Made by a program: the position numbers and the translations under genes
In this document: in pieces, positions 1 through 8,266 of the stretch
Numbering within the stretch: the first letter of the stretch is position 1
Layout: each line of letters begins with the position of its first letter
The notes under the pieces: model-generated
What the model saw: the letters and a program-made list of their open reading frames with translations, nothing else
What the model was told of the DNA's origin: nothing
Database searches by the model: none
From: PHAA01 sp022706565
Lineage (GTDB): Bacteria; Bacillota; Syntrophomonadia; Syntrophomonadales; Syntrophomonadaceae
Direction of reading: 5' to 3'
DNA length: 64,000 nucleotides
Assembly (NCBI GenBank): GCA_040769385.1
Contig: JAXGLD010000005.1
Coordinates: forward strand, 62,001-126,000

Positions 1-984
1 CGCCTCATCTTTCGTCTCTACATGGAGGGCAAGACATTCTCGGCAATAGCCAAACACCTCGAACGTCATAACATTCCGTCACCTGCAGGTAAAAAAACGT
101 GGCAAACGGCGGTGGTTCAGTCAATCCTGACCAACGAGAAATATAAAGGCCATGCCCTACTGCAAAAGACTTTCTGTGCAGACTTCCTCACGAAGAAAAT
201 GGTCAAGAACGAAGGACAGGTTCAGCAGTATTACGTCGAGAACAGCCATCCCGCCATTATCGAACCTGATGAGTTCGACGCCGTTCAGCTTGAAATAGAG
301 CGACGTAAGAACCTCGGCAGACCCACGAGCAGCACGAGTATATTTGCATCCCGACTTATCTGCGCGGATTGTGGCGGCCGCTTTGGCAAGAAGGTCTGGG
401 GCAGTTATAAGGGCGATAAGACCTACCGCAAAGAAGTCTGGCAGTGTAATGATAAATACAAACGGCTCGACAACCCCGGAAAGGGATGCCAGACGCCACA
501 TATCACCGAGGAAGTGATCAAGGAAAGGTTTTTATCCGCATTCAATCAACTACTGCATAACCGCGATGGGCTGATTGAGGACTGCCGACTTGCTAAAAAT
601 GTCCTTTGTGACACCACGGCAATTGATACAGAGCTTACGGAATTGTTCCGTGAGATTGAGGTTGTTACCGAACTATCCAGAAAGGCAATTTATGAAAATG
701 CCCGATCAGCAGTAGACCAGAAGGAATGGACGGAGCGTAACAACGCCTATCTCGAACGCCACCGTAAAGCTTCAAAGCAAGTCGACGAGTTGGAATTGAT
801 CAAGCGAGAACGCCTTGGCAAGGGCAAAATCATCGAAGGCTTCATCAAAGACATTGATAGCCGACCGCTTGCCATAGCCGAGTTTGACGAAAAACTGTGG
901 CTTGCTGTAATCGACCAAGTGACAGTCAACCAAGATGGCACAATGACATTTAGATTCAAAAACGGCTCGGAAGTCACAGCTTAA
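1..984 (+). CDS. Large serine recombinase, C-terminal part (truncated by window edge)
   Basis: The reading frame is already open at base 1, so the N-terminal catalytic serine domain lies outside the window. What remains is the end of the 'Recombinase' DNA-binding domain (SAIAKHLERHNIPSP, then TNEKYKGHALLQ), followed by a zinc beta-ribbon with C-x2-C (CADCGG) and later cysteines near WQCND and GKGCQ, and then a charged coiled-coil-like tail. This order is typical of large serine integrases and transposon recombinases, which perform site-specific insertion and excision. The gene ends at TAA 982-984 and is followed by the disrupted ABC transporter operon on the other strand. Which element it belongs to cannot be told from this window. 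Confidence 0.85.
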   Translation, partial: RLIFRLYMEGKTFSAIAKHLERHNIPSPAGKKTWQTAVVQSILTNEKYKGHALLQKTFCADFLTKKMVKNEGQVQQYYVENSHPAIIEPDEFDAVQLEIERRKNLGRPTSSTSIFASRLICADCGGRFGKKVWGSYKGDKTYRKEVWQCNDKYKRLDNPGKGCQTPHITEEVIKERFLSAFNQLLHNRDGLIEDCRLAKNVLCDTTAIDTELTELFREIEVVTELSRKAIYENARSAVDQKEWTERNNAYLERHRKASKQVDELELIKRERLGKGKIIEGFIKDIDSRPLAIAEFDEKLWLAVIDQVTVNQDGTMTFRFKNGSEVTA

Positions 985-1478
985 CATTACCATATCAAGA
1001 TTACCAAGGAAAACAGCTCGCCAATTGATCTGACCTCATATTTTTAGCGACTCAGCATTTGTATTGTTATTAGTTCATATATCCGCACGGGAGTTCTACA
1101 CTTTATTACCATTCATTTTACGTTGAAAAGCGATTACCGCAAGTACAAAAACAACAACTGTGTAAGCCAATACAATGCCGAAATGCGGCATTAACTCGGC
1201 AAAATCACCGCTCAAAGTTGCCTTGATTGCCTGCACGCTATGATAAAAAGGTAAAATGTCAGCCACATTTTTGAAAGTACCACCGATTAAATCAAGTGGA
1301 ATGAATACCCCAGACAACCATCCTGCGACGTTCGTCAGCGCTGCGCCGCAGATTATAAACGCTAAACTAAAAGTGAACCAGGGAATTGAAAAACGCTAGC
1401 GAAAAAGCGGACCACTCTGCCAACCAAATCCCCTATCATTAGGATTGTGAGATCTTAATGAATTAGGGGGAAATAGGA

Positions 1479-2951
1479 GTGATCAGAGTGGACCAATATC
1501 AGGATATCAGAGAAATGTACATAAAGGAAGGGATGTCTCAAAGAGCGATAGCAAGAGAGCTAGGAATCTCACGAAATACGGTGCGGCGTTACTGCCAGGG
1601 AGCGAATGTACCATGGGAGCGGAAACCTGTCGACCGGGCAGCAAATGTTGTTACACCCGCGGTAGTAGAGTTCATAAAATCATGTTTAAGGGAGGATGCC
1701 CAAAGCCCAAATCCAAAGCAAAAACATACGGCCGGGAGAATCCATGAGCGTTTATGCGAAGAGAAAGTATTTACCGGAGGCGCATCCACTATTCGCCGCG
1801 CCGTCCGGGAACTCCGGGAGAAGCAGCCCAAGGCCTTTGTCCCCCTGTCCTTTGACCCTGGCGAAGCCACACAAGTTGACTGGGGACAGGCCACAATCAT
1901 CCTTAACGGAGTAAAAACCCCAGCCCATATCTTTTGTATGCGGCTATGCCATAGCATCGCTCCGTTTGTCATAGCATACCCCACTGAGCGGGAAGAGTCC
2001 TTTTTGGAGGCGCATATCAAAGGCTTTGAATTCTTCGGGGGAGTAAGCCGTGACCTGATCTATGACAACTTAAGAACAGCGGTTAAAGAAGGCTGGGGCA
2101 AAACTGCCCGGGAGCAAGACAAATTCGCCGCATTCAGAGCCCATTACGCCTACCGGCCACTGTTCTGCAATCCAGGCGAAGGCCACGAAAAGGGATTGGT
2201 TGAAAACCTGGTCGGCTATGCAAGAAGGAATTTTCTAGTTCCCCTTCCCGAAGTGGCTAGTTTCGAGGAACTCAACCAACTCCTGGAACAGCGATGCGCA
2301 CGATACATAGAACACCACCATGTCAGAGGACGGGATATGAGTGTCAAAGCGGCCTTTGCGCTTGAGCAAAGCGCACTACTGGCACTGCCACTAAAACCCT
2401 ACGATGCCAGTAAAACAGCGGAGGTCAGAGTAGACTACTTTTCCACCGCCCGCTTTGAAACCAACTGTTATTCTGTTCCGGTCAAATGGGCCGGTAGGCA
2501 AGTAACAGTAAAAGCCAGTGGTTTAGAGGTTAAGATCTACTACCGGGGAGAAGAGATTGGCTCCCATCCCCGCTGCTATCTGAAGCACAAGAGCATTTAT
2601 CAATTAGAGCATTACCTGCCTTTGATTGAACAGCGTCCCCGGTCAGTATTTCATGCCCGACCGGTCAAGGAGGCTAATATACCGGAACAAATATATGCCT
2701 ATGCCAACAGGCTGCCAAACCCCGATAAGGCCATGGTAAGGCTGCTGCGGTTAACGGTTGATTACGGAGTGGAAGCGGTACTGAATGCCGCACAGGATGC
2801 CCAAGCCAAACAGCATTACTCAATCGATGTCCTCCAGTTTAATCTAAAACGAGGCGATAAAGCTCCCCAGTTATCTGTTAACGGGCCAACCGTCAATCCA
2901 GTCGATATTAGTGTCTATGATCAACTCCTGAAAGGGGGCGCATACATGTGA
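1479..2951 (+). CDS. istA: IS21-family transposase IstA
   Basis: This 490-residue protein opens with a helix-turn-helix (EGMSQRAIARELGISRNTVR), followed by an rve-type integrase core and a C-terminal beta-barrel-like region. The DDE residues are visible as VDWG, IYDNL and HEKGLVENLV. It catalyses strand transfer of the IS ends together with IstB. Two nearby start choices exist, GTG 1479 and GTG 1488, each with a purine-rich site upstream. The stop overlaps the GTG start of istB (ATGTGA), the translational coupling normal for this family. It looks intact and is different in sequence from the IstA at 39985. Confidence 0.95.
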   Translation: MIRVDQYQDIREMYIKEGMSQRAIARELGISRNTVRRYCQGANVPWERKPVDRAANVVTPAVVEFIKSCLREDAQSPNPKQKHTAGRIHERLCEEKVFTGGASTIRRAVRELREKQPKAFVPLSFDPGEATQVDWGQATIILNGVKTPAHIFCMRLCHSIAPFVIAYPTEREESFLEAHIKGFEFFGGVSRDLIYDNLRTAVKEGWGKTAREQDKFAAFRAHYAYRPLFCNPGEGHEKGLVENLVGYARRNFLVPLPEVASFEELNQLLEQRCARYIEHHHVRGRDMSVKAAFALEQSALLALPLKPYDASKTAEVRVDYFSTARFETNCYSVPVKWAGRQVTVKASGLEVKIYYRGEEIGSHPRCYLKHKSIYQLEHYLPLIEQRPRSVFHARPVKEANIPEQIYAYANRLPNPDKAMVRLLRLTVDYGVEAVLNAAQDAQAKQHYSIDVLQFNLKRGDKAPQLSVNGPTVNPVDISVYDQLLKGGAYM

Positions 2952-3688
2952 ACCCGGAACAGGAAGTGATCAAGCTTTATGCGAAACAGTTAAAGCTCGC
3001 AACCTTGGCTAATATCGATGATCTTGTCCGCCAGGCCGAAGAAAACGGTCAGGGATATGCCGCTTTTTTGAGTGAAGTATTGAAACGGGAAATCAATCAA
3101 AGAGAAGAAAATCGGCAGCGAAGAAACGTGCGTCAGGCCTGGTTCCCCTTGGAAAAGACCCTTGACACTTTGGAGCTTAACCGCTTTGAAAAAGTAGAAG
3201 CAGCTGTCATCTGGCAATTGGCCACCGGCGATTTTGTTAAACGCCGGGAGAACGTCATAATGATAGGCAACCCAGGCAACGGGAAAACCCATTTAGCAAT
3301 AGGCCTTGGCCGCCGGATGTGCGGCCTGGGCTTTAAAGTCAGATTCTACAATGCCGGCAATCTGGTAGCTGAACTAACCGAAGCCCAACACGCCCGGTCT
3401 CTGCTTAAGCTTGAAAAGAGTCTGACCAAGCTGGATCTGCTGATACTGGACGAGCTTTCGTACCTAAGCTTTACCCGTGATCAGGCGGAACTCCTGTTTC
3501 ATGTCCTGTCGGAGCGAAACGAACGAGGGAGCGTGATAATAACCACCAATTTAGAGTTCTCGCGTTGGACGGAAATCTTCCCCGATTCTATGTTAACAGC
3601 TGCCCTCATTGATCGACTAACTCACCGGGCTTACATCCTGGACATGAATGGCCCGTCTTATCGGTTAGAGCAGCGAATGAAGGAATGA
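2948..3688 (+). CDS. istB: IS21-family helper ATPase IstB
   Basis: This 246-residue DnaC-like AAA+ ATPase starts with GTG, overlapping the stop of istA. The Walker A motif is IGNPGNGKTH and Walker B is LLILDELSY, followed by a sensor region IITTNLEFSRW that is typical of IstB. Its known role in the family is ATP-dependent target selection and stimulation of IstA strand transfer. The gene is full length, so this IS copy may still be active. Beyond the stop lie two short passenger frames and the right terminal repeats. Confidence 0.95.
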   Translation: MNPEQEVIKLYAKQLKLATLANIDDLVRQAEENGQGYAAFLSEVLKREINQREENRQRRNVRQAWFPLEKTLDTLELNRFEKVEAAVIWQLATGDFVKRRENVIMIGNPGNGKTHLAIGLGRRMCGLGFKVRFYNAGNLVAELTEAQHARSLLKLEKSLTKLDLLILDELSYLSFTRDQAELLFHVLSERNERGSVIITTNLEFSRWTEIFPDSMLTAALIDRLTHRAYILDMNGPSYRLEQRMKE

Positions 3689-3715
3689 AGTACAAGAAGT
3701 AAGAAGGAGGTGGGA

Positions 3716-3823
3716 ATGAGAAGAAGGATAACACAGATTGACTATTTCCCTTCCAAGCAGTCGGTTCGATATGATATTGACTTAGGGGCCACCGTCTCGG
3801 CGATAGAGACTACGTTTACGTAA
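3716..3823 (+). CDS. Small IS passenger peptide, unknown
   Basis: A 35-codon frame starts at ATG 3716 with a strong AAGGAGG site five bases upstream and ends at TAA 3821. The peptide begins MRRRITQIDYFPSKQSV and is basic at its N-terminus. It lies between istB and the right end of the IS and resembles nothing I recognise. The good ribosome site is the main evidence that it is translated. It could instead be the remnant of a longer passenger gene. Confidence 0.4.
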   Translation: MRRRITQIDYFPSKQSVRYDIDLGATVSAIETTFT

Positions 3824-3844
3824 ACGTTAAGTAAGGGGGCGAAA

Positions 3845-4064
3845 GTGTACGAAGGAAACCACCCAGTCTGCCAAACATAATATCTATGCCAGGGAACCCC
3901 GGCTTGATGACCTCAAGAAAAGATGGACAACATGGATCTCTCCCGAGTCGCTATCTCAATTAAACCAGATGGCTAAATTTACAGGCTGGCCCAAACATGA
4001 ACTGGTGGAAGCAGTTGTGCAAAAACTCCATGAGATGATCTGTGTAAAAGGACGCCTCCCGTAG
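3845..4064 (+). pseudogene. Ribbon-helix-helix-like passenger gene, frameshifted at codon 2
   Basis: A GTG at 3845 with an AAGGGGGCG site upstream opens a frame that dies after 11 codons. The next frame, open from 3831 to the TAG at 4062, encodes a 70-residue protein with no usable start of its own. Removing one T after the GTG joins the two, giving a product that begins M-TKETTQSAKHNIYARE. Its C-terminal half (WISPESLSQLNQMAKFTGW, then HELVEAVVQKLHEM) has the strand-helix-helix pattern of ribbon-helix-helix proteins. I read it as a DNA-binding passenger of the IS, disabled by a one-base insertion. A sequencing error or programmed frameshift are alternatives. Confidence 0.5.
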
Positions 4065-4116
4065 TCTGACTCCTCAATTAATGATGCGGGACATATTACC
4101 ATAACTGGAATCTATG

Positions 4117-4193
4117 GTGAGCAGTGGCTCACTTTTAAATGAGCACTAGTGGCTCAGTTTCTAATGAGCAGGGTGGTTCACTTTTTAGTTGAC
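4117..4193. repeat. Multiple terminal repeats at right end of IS21 copy 1
   Basis: Three related repeats begin at 4124, 4149 and 4173 (GTGGCTCACTTTT, GTGGCTCAGTTTC, GTGGTTCACTTTT), separated by TGAGCA-type spacers. A related pair lies at the left end within about 1366-1415 (AAAAGTGAACCA and AAAAGCGGACCA). Such repeats are the known binding sites of IstA at IS21 ends. Confidence 0.75.
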
Positions 4194-4694
4194 ATTCGCA
4201 GCAGATGCCGCCGACCGCCTTTTCATTCATCAAACTACCGAACAACAAGCCAAAACCCACAAATAAAAGCGAGCTGAGTGCTGTCACGAGAATCGCAGGC
4301 AGGAGATTAACGGTAAGTTCAAGCCCAGCAAAACAGGAAGCAAACAACGTGATTGCGGCTTGCGCCAATGCCATGACGAACAATGGCAAAGTGTAGCCCA
4401 ATATGAAATCCAAAGAAGTCATGGGTGATGCAAACAAGCGCATTAGAAACGATGATGTACGGTCTTTTGACAACAGCATCCCCGAAAACAATGCCATAAA
4501 AGCGGTTCCAAACATTGCTAAACCGGGTGCAAGATTTTCAATTGAGAACATCGTGTTATTCGCTTCGGCGGGGATGCTGGCATTGATGACGGACAGCAGA
4601 ACCAGGAGTATCAGTGGAAACCCCAATCCGAAAAAGAGGTTTGTCGTGTCGCGTAATATCTCTTTTGTGTTACGTTTAGCAAACAAAGTAATTC

Positions 4695-5420
4695 TCATAC
4701 AGCACCTCCTGAAAGCATAACAAAAGCATCCTCCAGCGTACTTGTTCCGGTCTGTTTGGTCAATTCCAATACCGTCCCAATCGCCGTCAGTTTGCCGTTT
4801 ACCATGATACCCACACGGTCGGATAAGGCTACCACTTCTTCAAGATAATGTGTTGTAAGGATAATTGTTACCTTTCCTTTTAGTGACTTAATGGATGCCC
4901 AAAGTTCGCGTCGGGCAAGCACGTCAAGCCCCAAAGTGGGCTCGTCAAGAAACAGTATTTTCGGACTTGAAATCAAAGCCATTGCAATGGAAAGCCGCCT
5001 CTGCATGCCGCCCGATAACTGCTTTGTTTTTTTGTTCCGTACATCGTCAAGTCCGAACTGCGTCACCATTTTATCTGCGCTTATCTTTACAGTTTGGCTA
5101 TCCTGACCATAAATGCCAGCTATAAGCTCCAAGTTTTCGATAACTGATAAATTGGCGGCTACGGCTGTTTCCTGCGGCGAGATATTGATTTTCGCTTTGA
5201 CAGCCTGCGGGTGTTCCTTCACGCTATCTCCGAGCAGAACCGCATCGCCGCCCGTTGGCTTAATCAAACAGGATAGCATCTTGATCGTTGTGGTTTTCCC
5301 CGCACCGTTGACACCCAAAAGAGAAAACAATTCACCTTGCTCGATCGTCAGATTCAATTCATCTACCGCCGTAAATTCGCCGTATTTTTTTGACATATTT
5401 GTAATTGTGATAGCATTCAT
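4695..5420 (-). CDS. ABC transporter ATP-binding protein (ABC-2 exporter type)
   Basis: This 241-residue ATPase shows Walker A (GVNGAGKTTT), the Q-loop region, the ABC signature LSGGMQRRL, Walker B (ILFLDEPTLG) and the H-loop (LTTHYLEEV). It would energise export by the permease encoded just downstream, with which it overlaps by 4 bases, but that permease gene is destroyed by an IS. Upstream it overlaps the AbrB-like gene by 4 bases, so the three form one operon. It most resembles the DrrA/CcmA-type drug and lipid exporter ATPases. The substrate is unknown. Confidence 0.92.
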   Translation of the reverse strand: MNAITITNMSKKYGEFTAVDELNLTIEQGELFSLLGVNGAGKTTTIKMLSCLIKPTGGDAVLLGDSVKEHPQAVKAKINISPQETAVAANLSVIENLELIAGIYGQDSQTVKISADKMVTQFGLDDVRNKKTKQLSGGMQRRLSIAMALISSPKILFLDEPTLGLDVLARRELWASIKSLKGKVTIILTTHYLEEVVALSDRVGIMVNGKLTAIGTVLELTKQTGTSTLEDAFVMLSGGAV

Positions 5421-5644
5421 TCTTCGTCACCCCTTTTGGGCGTAGTGCCATCAAAGATTGTTGTGACAAGCTTATTGAAAGCATTTTTAGGCGGTATCGC
5501 TATGCCTTGTTTTTCGTCACCCAAGATAATCAAGGCGTCTCCGGGATTGATGTCAAATATTTCACGGGCTTCTTTTGGGATAACAATCTGCCCTTTTTCA
5601 CCTACTTTGACCGTCCAAGCGTATTTGCCTTTATGTTTATTCAT
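5417..5644 (-). CDS. AbrB/SpoVT-family transition-state regulator
   Basis: This protein of about 75 residues carries the swapped-hairpin AbrB DNA-binding fold (VGEKGQIVIPKEAREIFDI, then PGDALIILGDE). I choose ATG 5644 because GGAGG stands seven bases upstream; an upstream in-frame start at 5716 would add residues without a ribosome site. It is the first gene of an operon with the ABC ATPase (4-base overlap) and probably regulates that transporter. Its C-terminus (FDGTTPKRGDEE) is short and charged. Membership in the family is clear; the target is inferred. Confidence 0.85.
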   Translation of the reverse strand: MNKHKGKYAWTVKVGEKGQIVIPKEAREIFDINPGDALIILGDEKQGIAIPPKNAFNKLVTTIFDGTTPKRGDEE

Positions 5645-6058
5645 TATGAGCCTCCGTTCGTAAAGTATGATTTGTATTACAAGTATACTATGTGCGACTG
5701 TTTTTGTCAAACACATCCATATATCTCTATAAAGCCTTTAATCATAGGATTCTCGTCCAAAGTTCCAAGATATGCTGCTTGCCTTTGGGCAGCCAAATCT
5801 TGCCGTAATATTATCTTTTAACGATTACAGGACAAATAGTTAAAAGATGCACACCCCCAGAGGTCTAATCGTTAAATATAAGCACTTGGCAACTAAGGTT
5901 CGTGTCAAGTATCCTCCGAAAACGGCAACTCTAAAACACCAACTATTGCTACAAGACAAAAAGCACAAAGCACAAAAGTGGCTTAATTCAAGCACTTTCG
6001 GGCAAACAAAAAACCATCTGTCGACAAAATTTCTTTTATCAATAGATGGTATTTGATT
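5645..6058. other. Intergenic stretch, no gene recognised
   Basis: Frames exist here on both strands but none has a convincing ribosome site or recognisable product. The base composition is AT-rich. The stretch ends at the displaced tRNA-Ala fragment, so it probably represents sequence that originally followed the tRNA gene, or the end of an older element inserted there. Confidence 0.5.
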
Positions 6059-6103
6059 TGGTGGAGACGAGGGGATTCGAACCCCTGCCCCCCTCGTTGC
6101 GAA
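6059..6103. repeat. Left attachment site: displaced 3' part of tRNA-Ala(CGC)
   Basis: These 45 bases match 42561-42605, the 3' half of the intact tRNA-Ala gene from CCA to the anticodon loop, at 43 of 45 positions (differences at 6075 and 6088). The similarity stops just after the anticodon loop (TTGCGAA), where this copy continues TTCGAAGG rather than CGAGGTGC. It lacks the 5' half and cannot fold as a tRNA. It is the direct repeat expected on the far side of an element inserted in a tRNA gene. Confidence 0.88.
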
Positions 6104-6633
6104 TTCGAAGGAGCGAAATATAGTCAGTATCATTTAGTGCCAGAATGTGCAATATATCGAGGTTCAAAAAAATTGGCGAGTACATTTGGTACTAGCTAAT
6201 ATAAGCTAATTACAAGGTGTCTCCCGTCAAAGTACCCGTCAAAATATTTGTGCTGTAATTAAGTGATATTGGCCCTTCGCGCAATACATATTTCAACAAT
6301 AGTATTCACTGGATATGGTACGGCATTATGTTGATCTGTGGGGATCAGATCTACAGAAGATGCATAGGAAATACAGCCCTGTAGAAAGCCTGTTTCGGAA
6401 TGATTAGGGGTTTATAGAGGCGCCAATAACTGGCTCTGACCATGATGACCAGGGATATCGGCGTTGATAGAGAAATTGCTATAGGAGATTGAAAAATTGG
6501 AAATTTTTCGAGGGGGAAATCTAGAAGGATTGTTCTTCCGAGCATTTTTGGTTATCCGTACCCCCAATAAAAATTTATACTGTTTTTTACAGCCATTATG
6601 AATATAAACATTGTGAACCAATGTACCAATACA
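6104..6633. other. Non-coding left end of the island
   Basis: Apart from the CCCGTCAAA doublet I see no gene here. Short frames exist but lack ribosome sites and recognisable products. It probably contains the left arm of the attachment region and the 3' flank of the minus-strand cyclase-like gene. Confidence 0.5.
6223..6243. repeat. Candidate integrase arm-type sites, left end
   Basis: CCCGTCAAA occurs at 6223-6231 and again at 6235-6243, with a 12-bp period. The same doublet with the same period occurs at 42496-42516 near the other end. Short direct repeats near both att sites are typical of tyrosine integrase arm binding; the assignment is inference. Confidence 0.6.
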
Positions 6634-7419
6634 TCATTCGGAGAGTTCAGTTCTGACTAGAAGTAGCACTTTTTTTCCAGTTTCATTGTATTTGAATGTT
6701 GGCAAGTATTCATAGCCCATGTTTTTTAAACCAAAACGGACAGTCTCCTGCAAAATAATTTCAGCCTTAGAATCTCGGGGAGAGTCATTATTTTGACTGA
6801 AATTATCAACGATCTCTTTTTCTGAGGGCATTCTTTCACCAATAAACAGCGGCCAATTGATTACGTAATGTTTTTCATGTTTGTCAAGGCAATCGGAATG
6901 ATCGGATTTGATAGGTACATCTTCATAACTTACTAGTTTCCTGGGCTCAATAACCTTCTGGAGATCTATATTCTCGCGTTCGTAACATATGCGGTCGATG
7001 ATTACTCCAGACCATGCTTGCTTCCCTTCAAATCTATAGGCCTTAATGAGACCATCACTGACCAAAATAGGATGTTTATAATACAATTGGCCTATCGATA
7101 ATCCCCCTCTTAAAGGGTAGCCACGAACTAGGGCTTGTGCCAATAAATAATTTAGGCATAAGACCATATTGTTAAAATCTACCTGGGAGTCTCCTTTAGT
7201 GAATAAGATTACCGAATCAGAAAACTGTAATATTTTTATTTTATTTGAGATGTTCAGATTAGGAATTTTTTCAACTATAACTTGTTTCCCTCGTAGAGCA
7301 GACAAGATACTGCATTGGAATATATCTGCCATTTTATTTGCTATTTGTTCATGTGTATGGCTAGAATTTTCTACTAACTGGCTAAAGCCTAATATATCTA
7401 AAAAGGCCACATAACGCAT
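6634..7419 (-). CDS. Nucleotidyl-cyclase-fold protein (class III-like)
   Basis: The protein has about 261 residues from ATG 7419; GTG or TTG starts up to 7509 would extend it to 291. The start MRYVAFLDILGFSQLV matches the first metal-binding strand of class III nucleotidyl cyclases (F-x-D-I-x-G-F). ILQFSDSVILF supplies the second metal Asp, and LRGGLSIGQLYY plus SDGLIKAYRFE match the later core strands. I do not see the usual Asn-Arg pair, so activity is uncertain. It is divergent from a four-helix membrane protein and an MBL hydrolase. Pycsar defence cyclases (PycC) share this fold and pair with membrane effectors, so a signalling or defence role is a reasonable inference only. Confidence 0.55.
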   Translation of the reverse strand: MRYVAFLDILGFSQLVENSSHTHEQIANKMADIFQCSILSALRGKQVIVEKIPNLNISNKIKILQFSDSVILFTKGDSQVDFNNMVLCLNYLLAQALVRGYPLRGGLSIGQLYYKHPILVSDGLIKAYRFEGKQAWSGVIIDRICYERENIDLQKVIEPRKLVSYEDVPIKSDHSDCLDKHEKHYVINWPLFIGERMPSEKEIVDNFSQNNDSPRDSKAEIILQETVRFGLKNMGYEYLPTFKYNETGKKVLLLVRTELSE

Positions 7420-7650
7420 ATTATCCACAATTAAGTCAGTCCTCTTCCAAAATTCTAATAAATAGCCTATTGCTGAATGTGCCCAGAATTGGCTTTTGCT
7501 TTTCGACAACTAATGGCCACTTTAATCAGAACGCGTCGCCAGAATTCAATCCTAAATACATATTATCCACATACTTGTAGAATCCTGCCTAAACATGCAA
7601 AGCAAATGCTATAATTTACCATAGCACAAGAGAGGAGGGATAAACTAGAC

Positions 7651-8241
7651 GTGGGTGATAATTCGATTTCAAATCAAGATGCTTCTATCAGATTTATGGA
7701 AAATGATTTTAATCAGTCATATTTGCAGATGAGGCATTATGATACCCAAATATATAATGCATTCAGGTTCCTTTTTACCTTATATGTTGGCCTCATTGGA
7801 GCATCATTGAGCTTGTTTCAGATAGGTATTCAGAAGGGGATTAACCTAGTTATGCCTGGGGTGGCAATATTAGTCGTTGGACTAGTAATCGGGATCTTTA
7901 TGTTGGCGATAATAGTAAGAACAAGAGCATATTTTGTACATATAGCAAGATATATCAATGAGCAGCGGCATTTGTATTTGCGAAACCAACCAATGGGTTT
8001 CAACAATAAATCAAGAATGTACACAGACTCTATGAAGCCGCTATACTTTGACTGGAGAAGCTCCCAATTTGGGTACATAATCATCATCAGCCTTTTCAAC
8101 TCGGTTTTAGTAGGGGTACTCTTTTATATCATTGCGGTTGGGTTGGGTTATATTGTGGTTGCAACTAGCATAGTCTTAGTTGTAGAAATACTGGTAGCAC
8201 GCGGGTATCTGATTTCAAAGGACAAGCAATACAGAGACTGA
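7651..8241 (+). CDS. Small integral membrane protein, four predicted helices
   Basis: This 196-residue protein starts at GTG 7651 behind a GAGGAGGGA site. A polar N-terminus of about 38 residues is followed by two hydrophobic helices (NAFRFLFTLYVGLIGASL; then PGVAILVVGLVIGIFML), a charged cytosolic segment rich in Arg and Tyr, and two closing helices (about 138-185). The layout resembles the SLATT-like membrane effectors found beside nucleotide-signalling genes, but I cannot claim family membership. A TATAAT at 7610-7615 may be its -10 element. The MBL gene starts 25 bases after its stop, so the two are probably co-transcribed, and the cyclase-like gene diverges from them. Confidence 0.6.
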   Translation: MGDNSISNQDASIRFMENDFNQSYLQMRHYDTQIYNAFRFLFTLYVGLIGASLSLFQIGIQKGINLVMPGVAILVVGLVIGIFMLAIIVRTRAYFVHIARYINEQRHLYLRNQPMGFNNKSRMYTDSMKPLYFDWRSSQFGYIIIISLFNSVLVGVLFYIIAVGLGYIVVATSIVLVVEILVARGYLISKDKQYRD

Positions 8242-8266
8242 TGAAATTACCATTGGAGGGAACATT

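Larger units (their letters stand above)
1354..4200. mobile_element. IS21-family insertion sequence (copy 1)
   Basis: The element carries istA and istB and is flanked by a 6-bp direct duplication GCAGAT (1348-1353 and 4201-4206). The ends are imperfect inverted repeats: the right end read inwards gives CAACTAAAAAGTGAACCA and the left end gives AAACTAAAAGTGAACCA. Three GTGGYTCA-type repeats about 24-25 bp apart (from 4124, 4149 and 4173) sit at the right end, matching the multiple terminal repeats known for IS21. Besides istAB it carries two short passenger frames (3716-3823 and 3845-4064). It disrupts the ABC permease gene. The exact tips are inferred from the target duplication. Confidence 0.9.
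1096..4698 (-). pseudogene. ABC-2 type transporter permease, split by IS21 insertion
   Basis: The 5' part (4698 down to 4201) encodes an ABC-2 permease N-terminus with several membrane segments and reads up to NEKAVGGIC. The 3' part (1353 down to 1096) resumes in frame as CGAALTNVAGWLSGVFIPLD. Removing bases 1354-4200 and one copy of GCAGAT restores one continuous frame of 249 codons, a normal length for this family. The gene overlaps the upstream ABC ATPase gene by 4 bases (ATGA), so both formed one exporter operon, of the drug or antibiotic resistance type judging by family. The interrupted 5' fragment now ends in IS-derived codons at 4135. The transporter should be non-functional. Confidence 0.9.

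Noticed and set aside
6059..6120. A second tRNA-Ala gene at the left end
   Set aside because: Only the 3' half matches; the D arm and the 5' acceptor strand are missing, so it is an attachment-site remnant and not a tRNA.
5840..6133. Coding frames on both strands just left of the attachment site
   Set aside because: They lack ribosome sites and run through the tRNA remnant; composition and overlap suggest chance frames.
6634..8241. A confirmed Pycsar system
   Set aside because: The cyclase-like protein lacks a visible Asn-Arg pair and the membrane protein shows no nucleotide-binding domain. The similarity in gene content is not enough for naming it.
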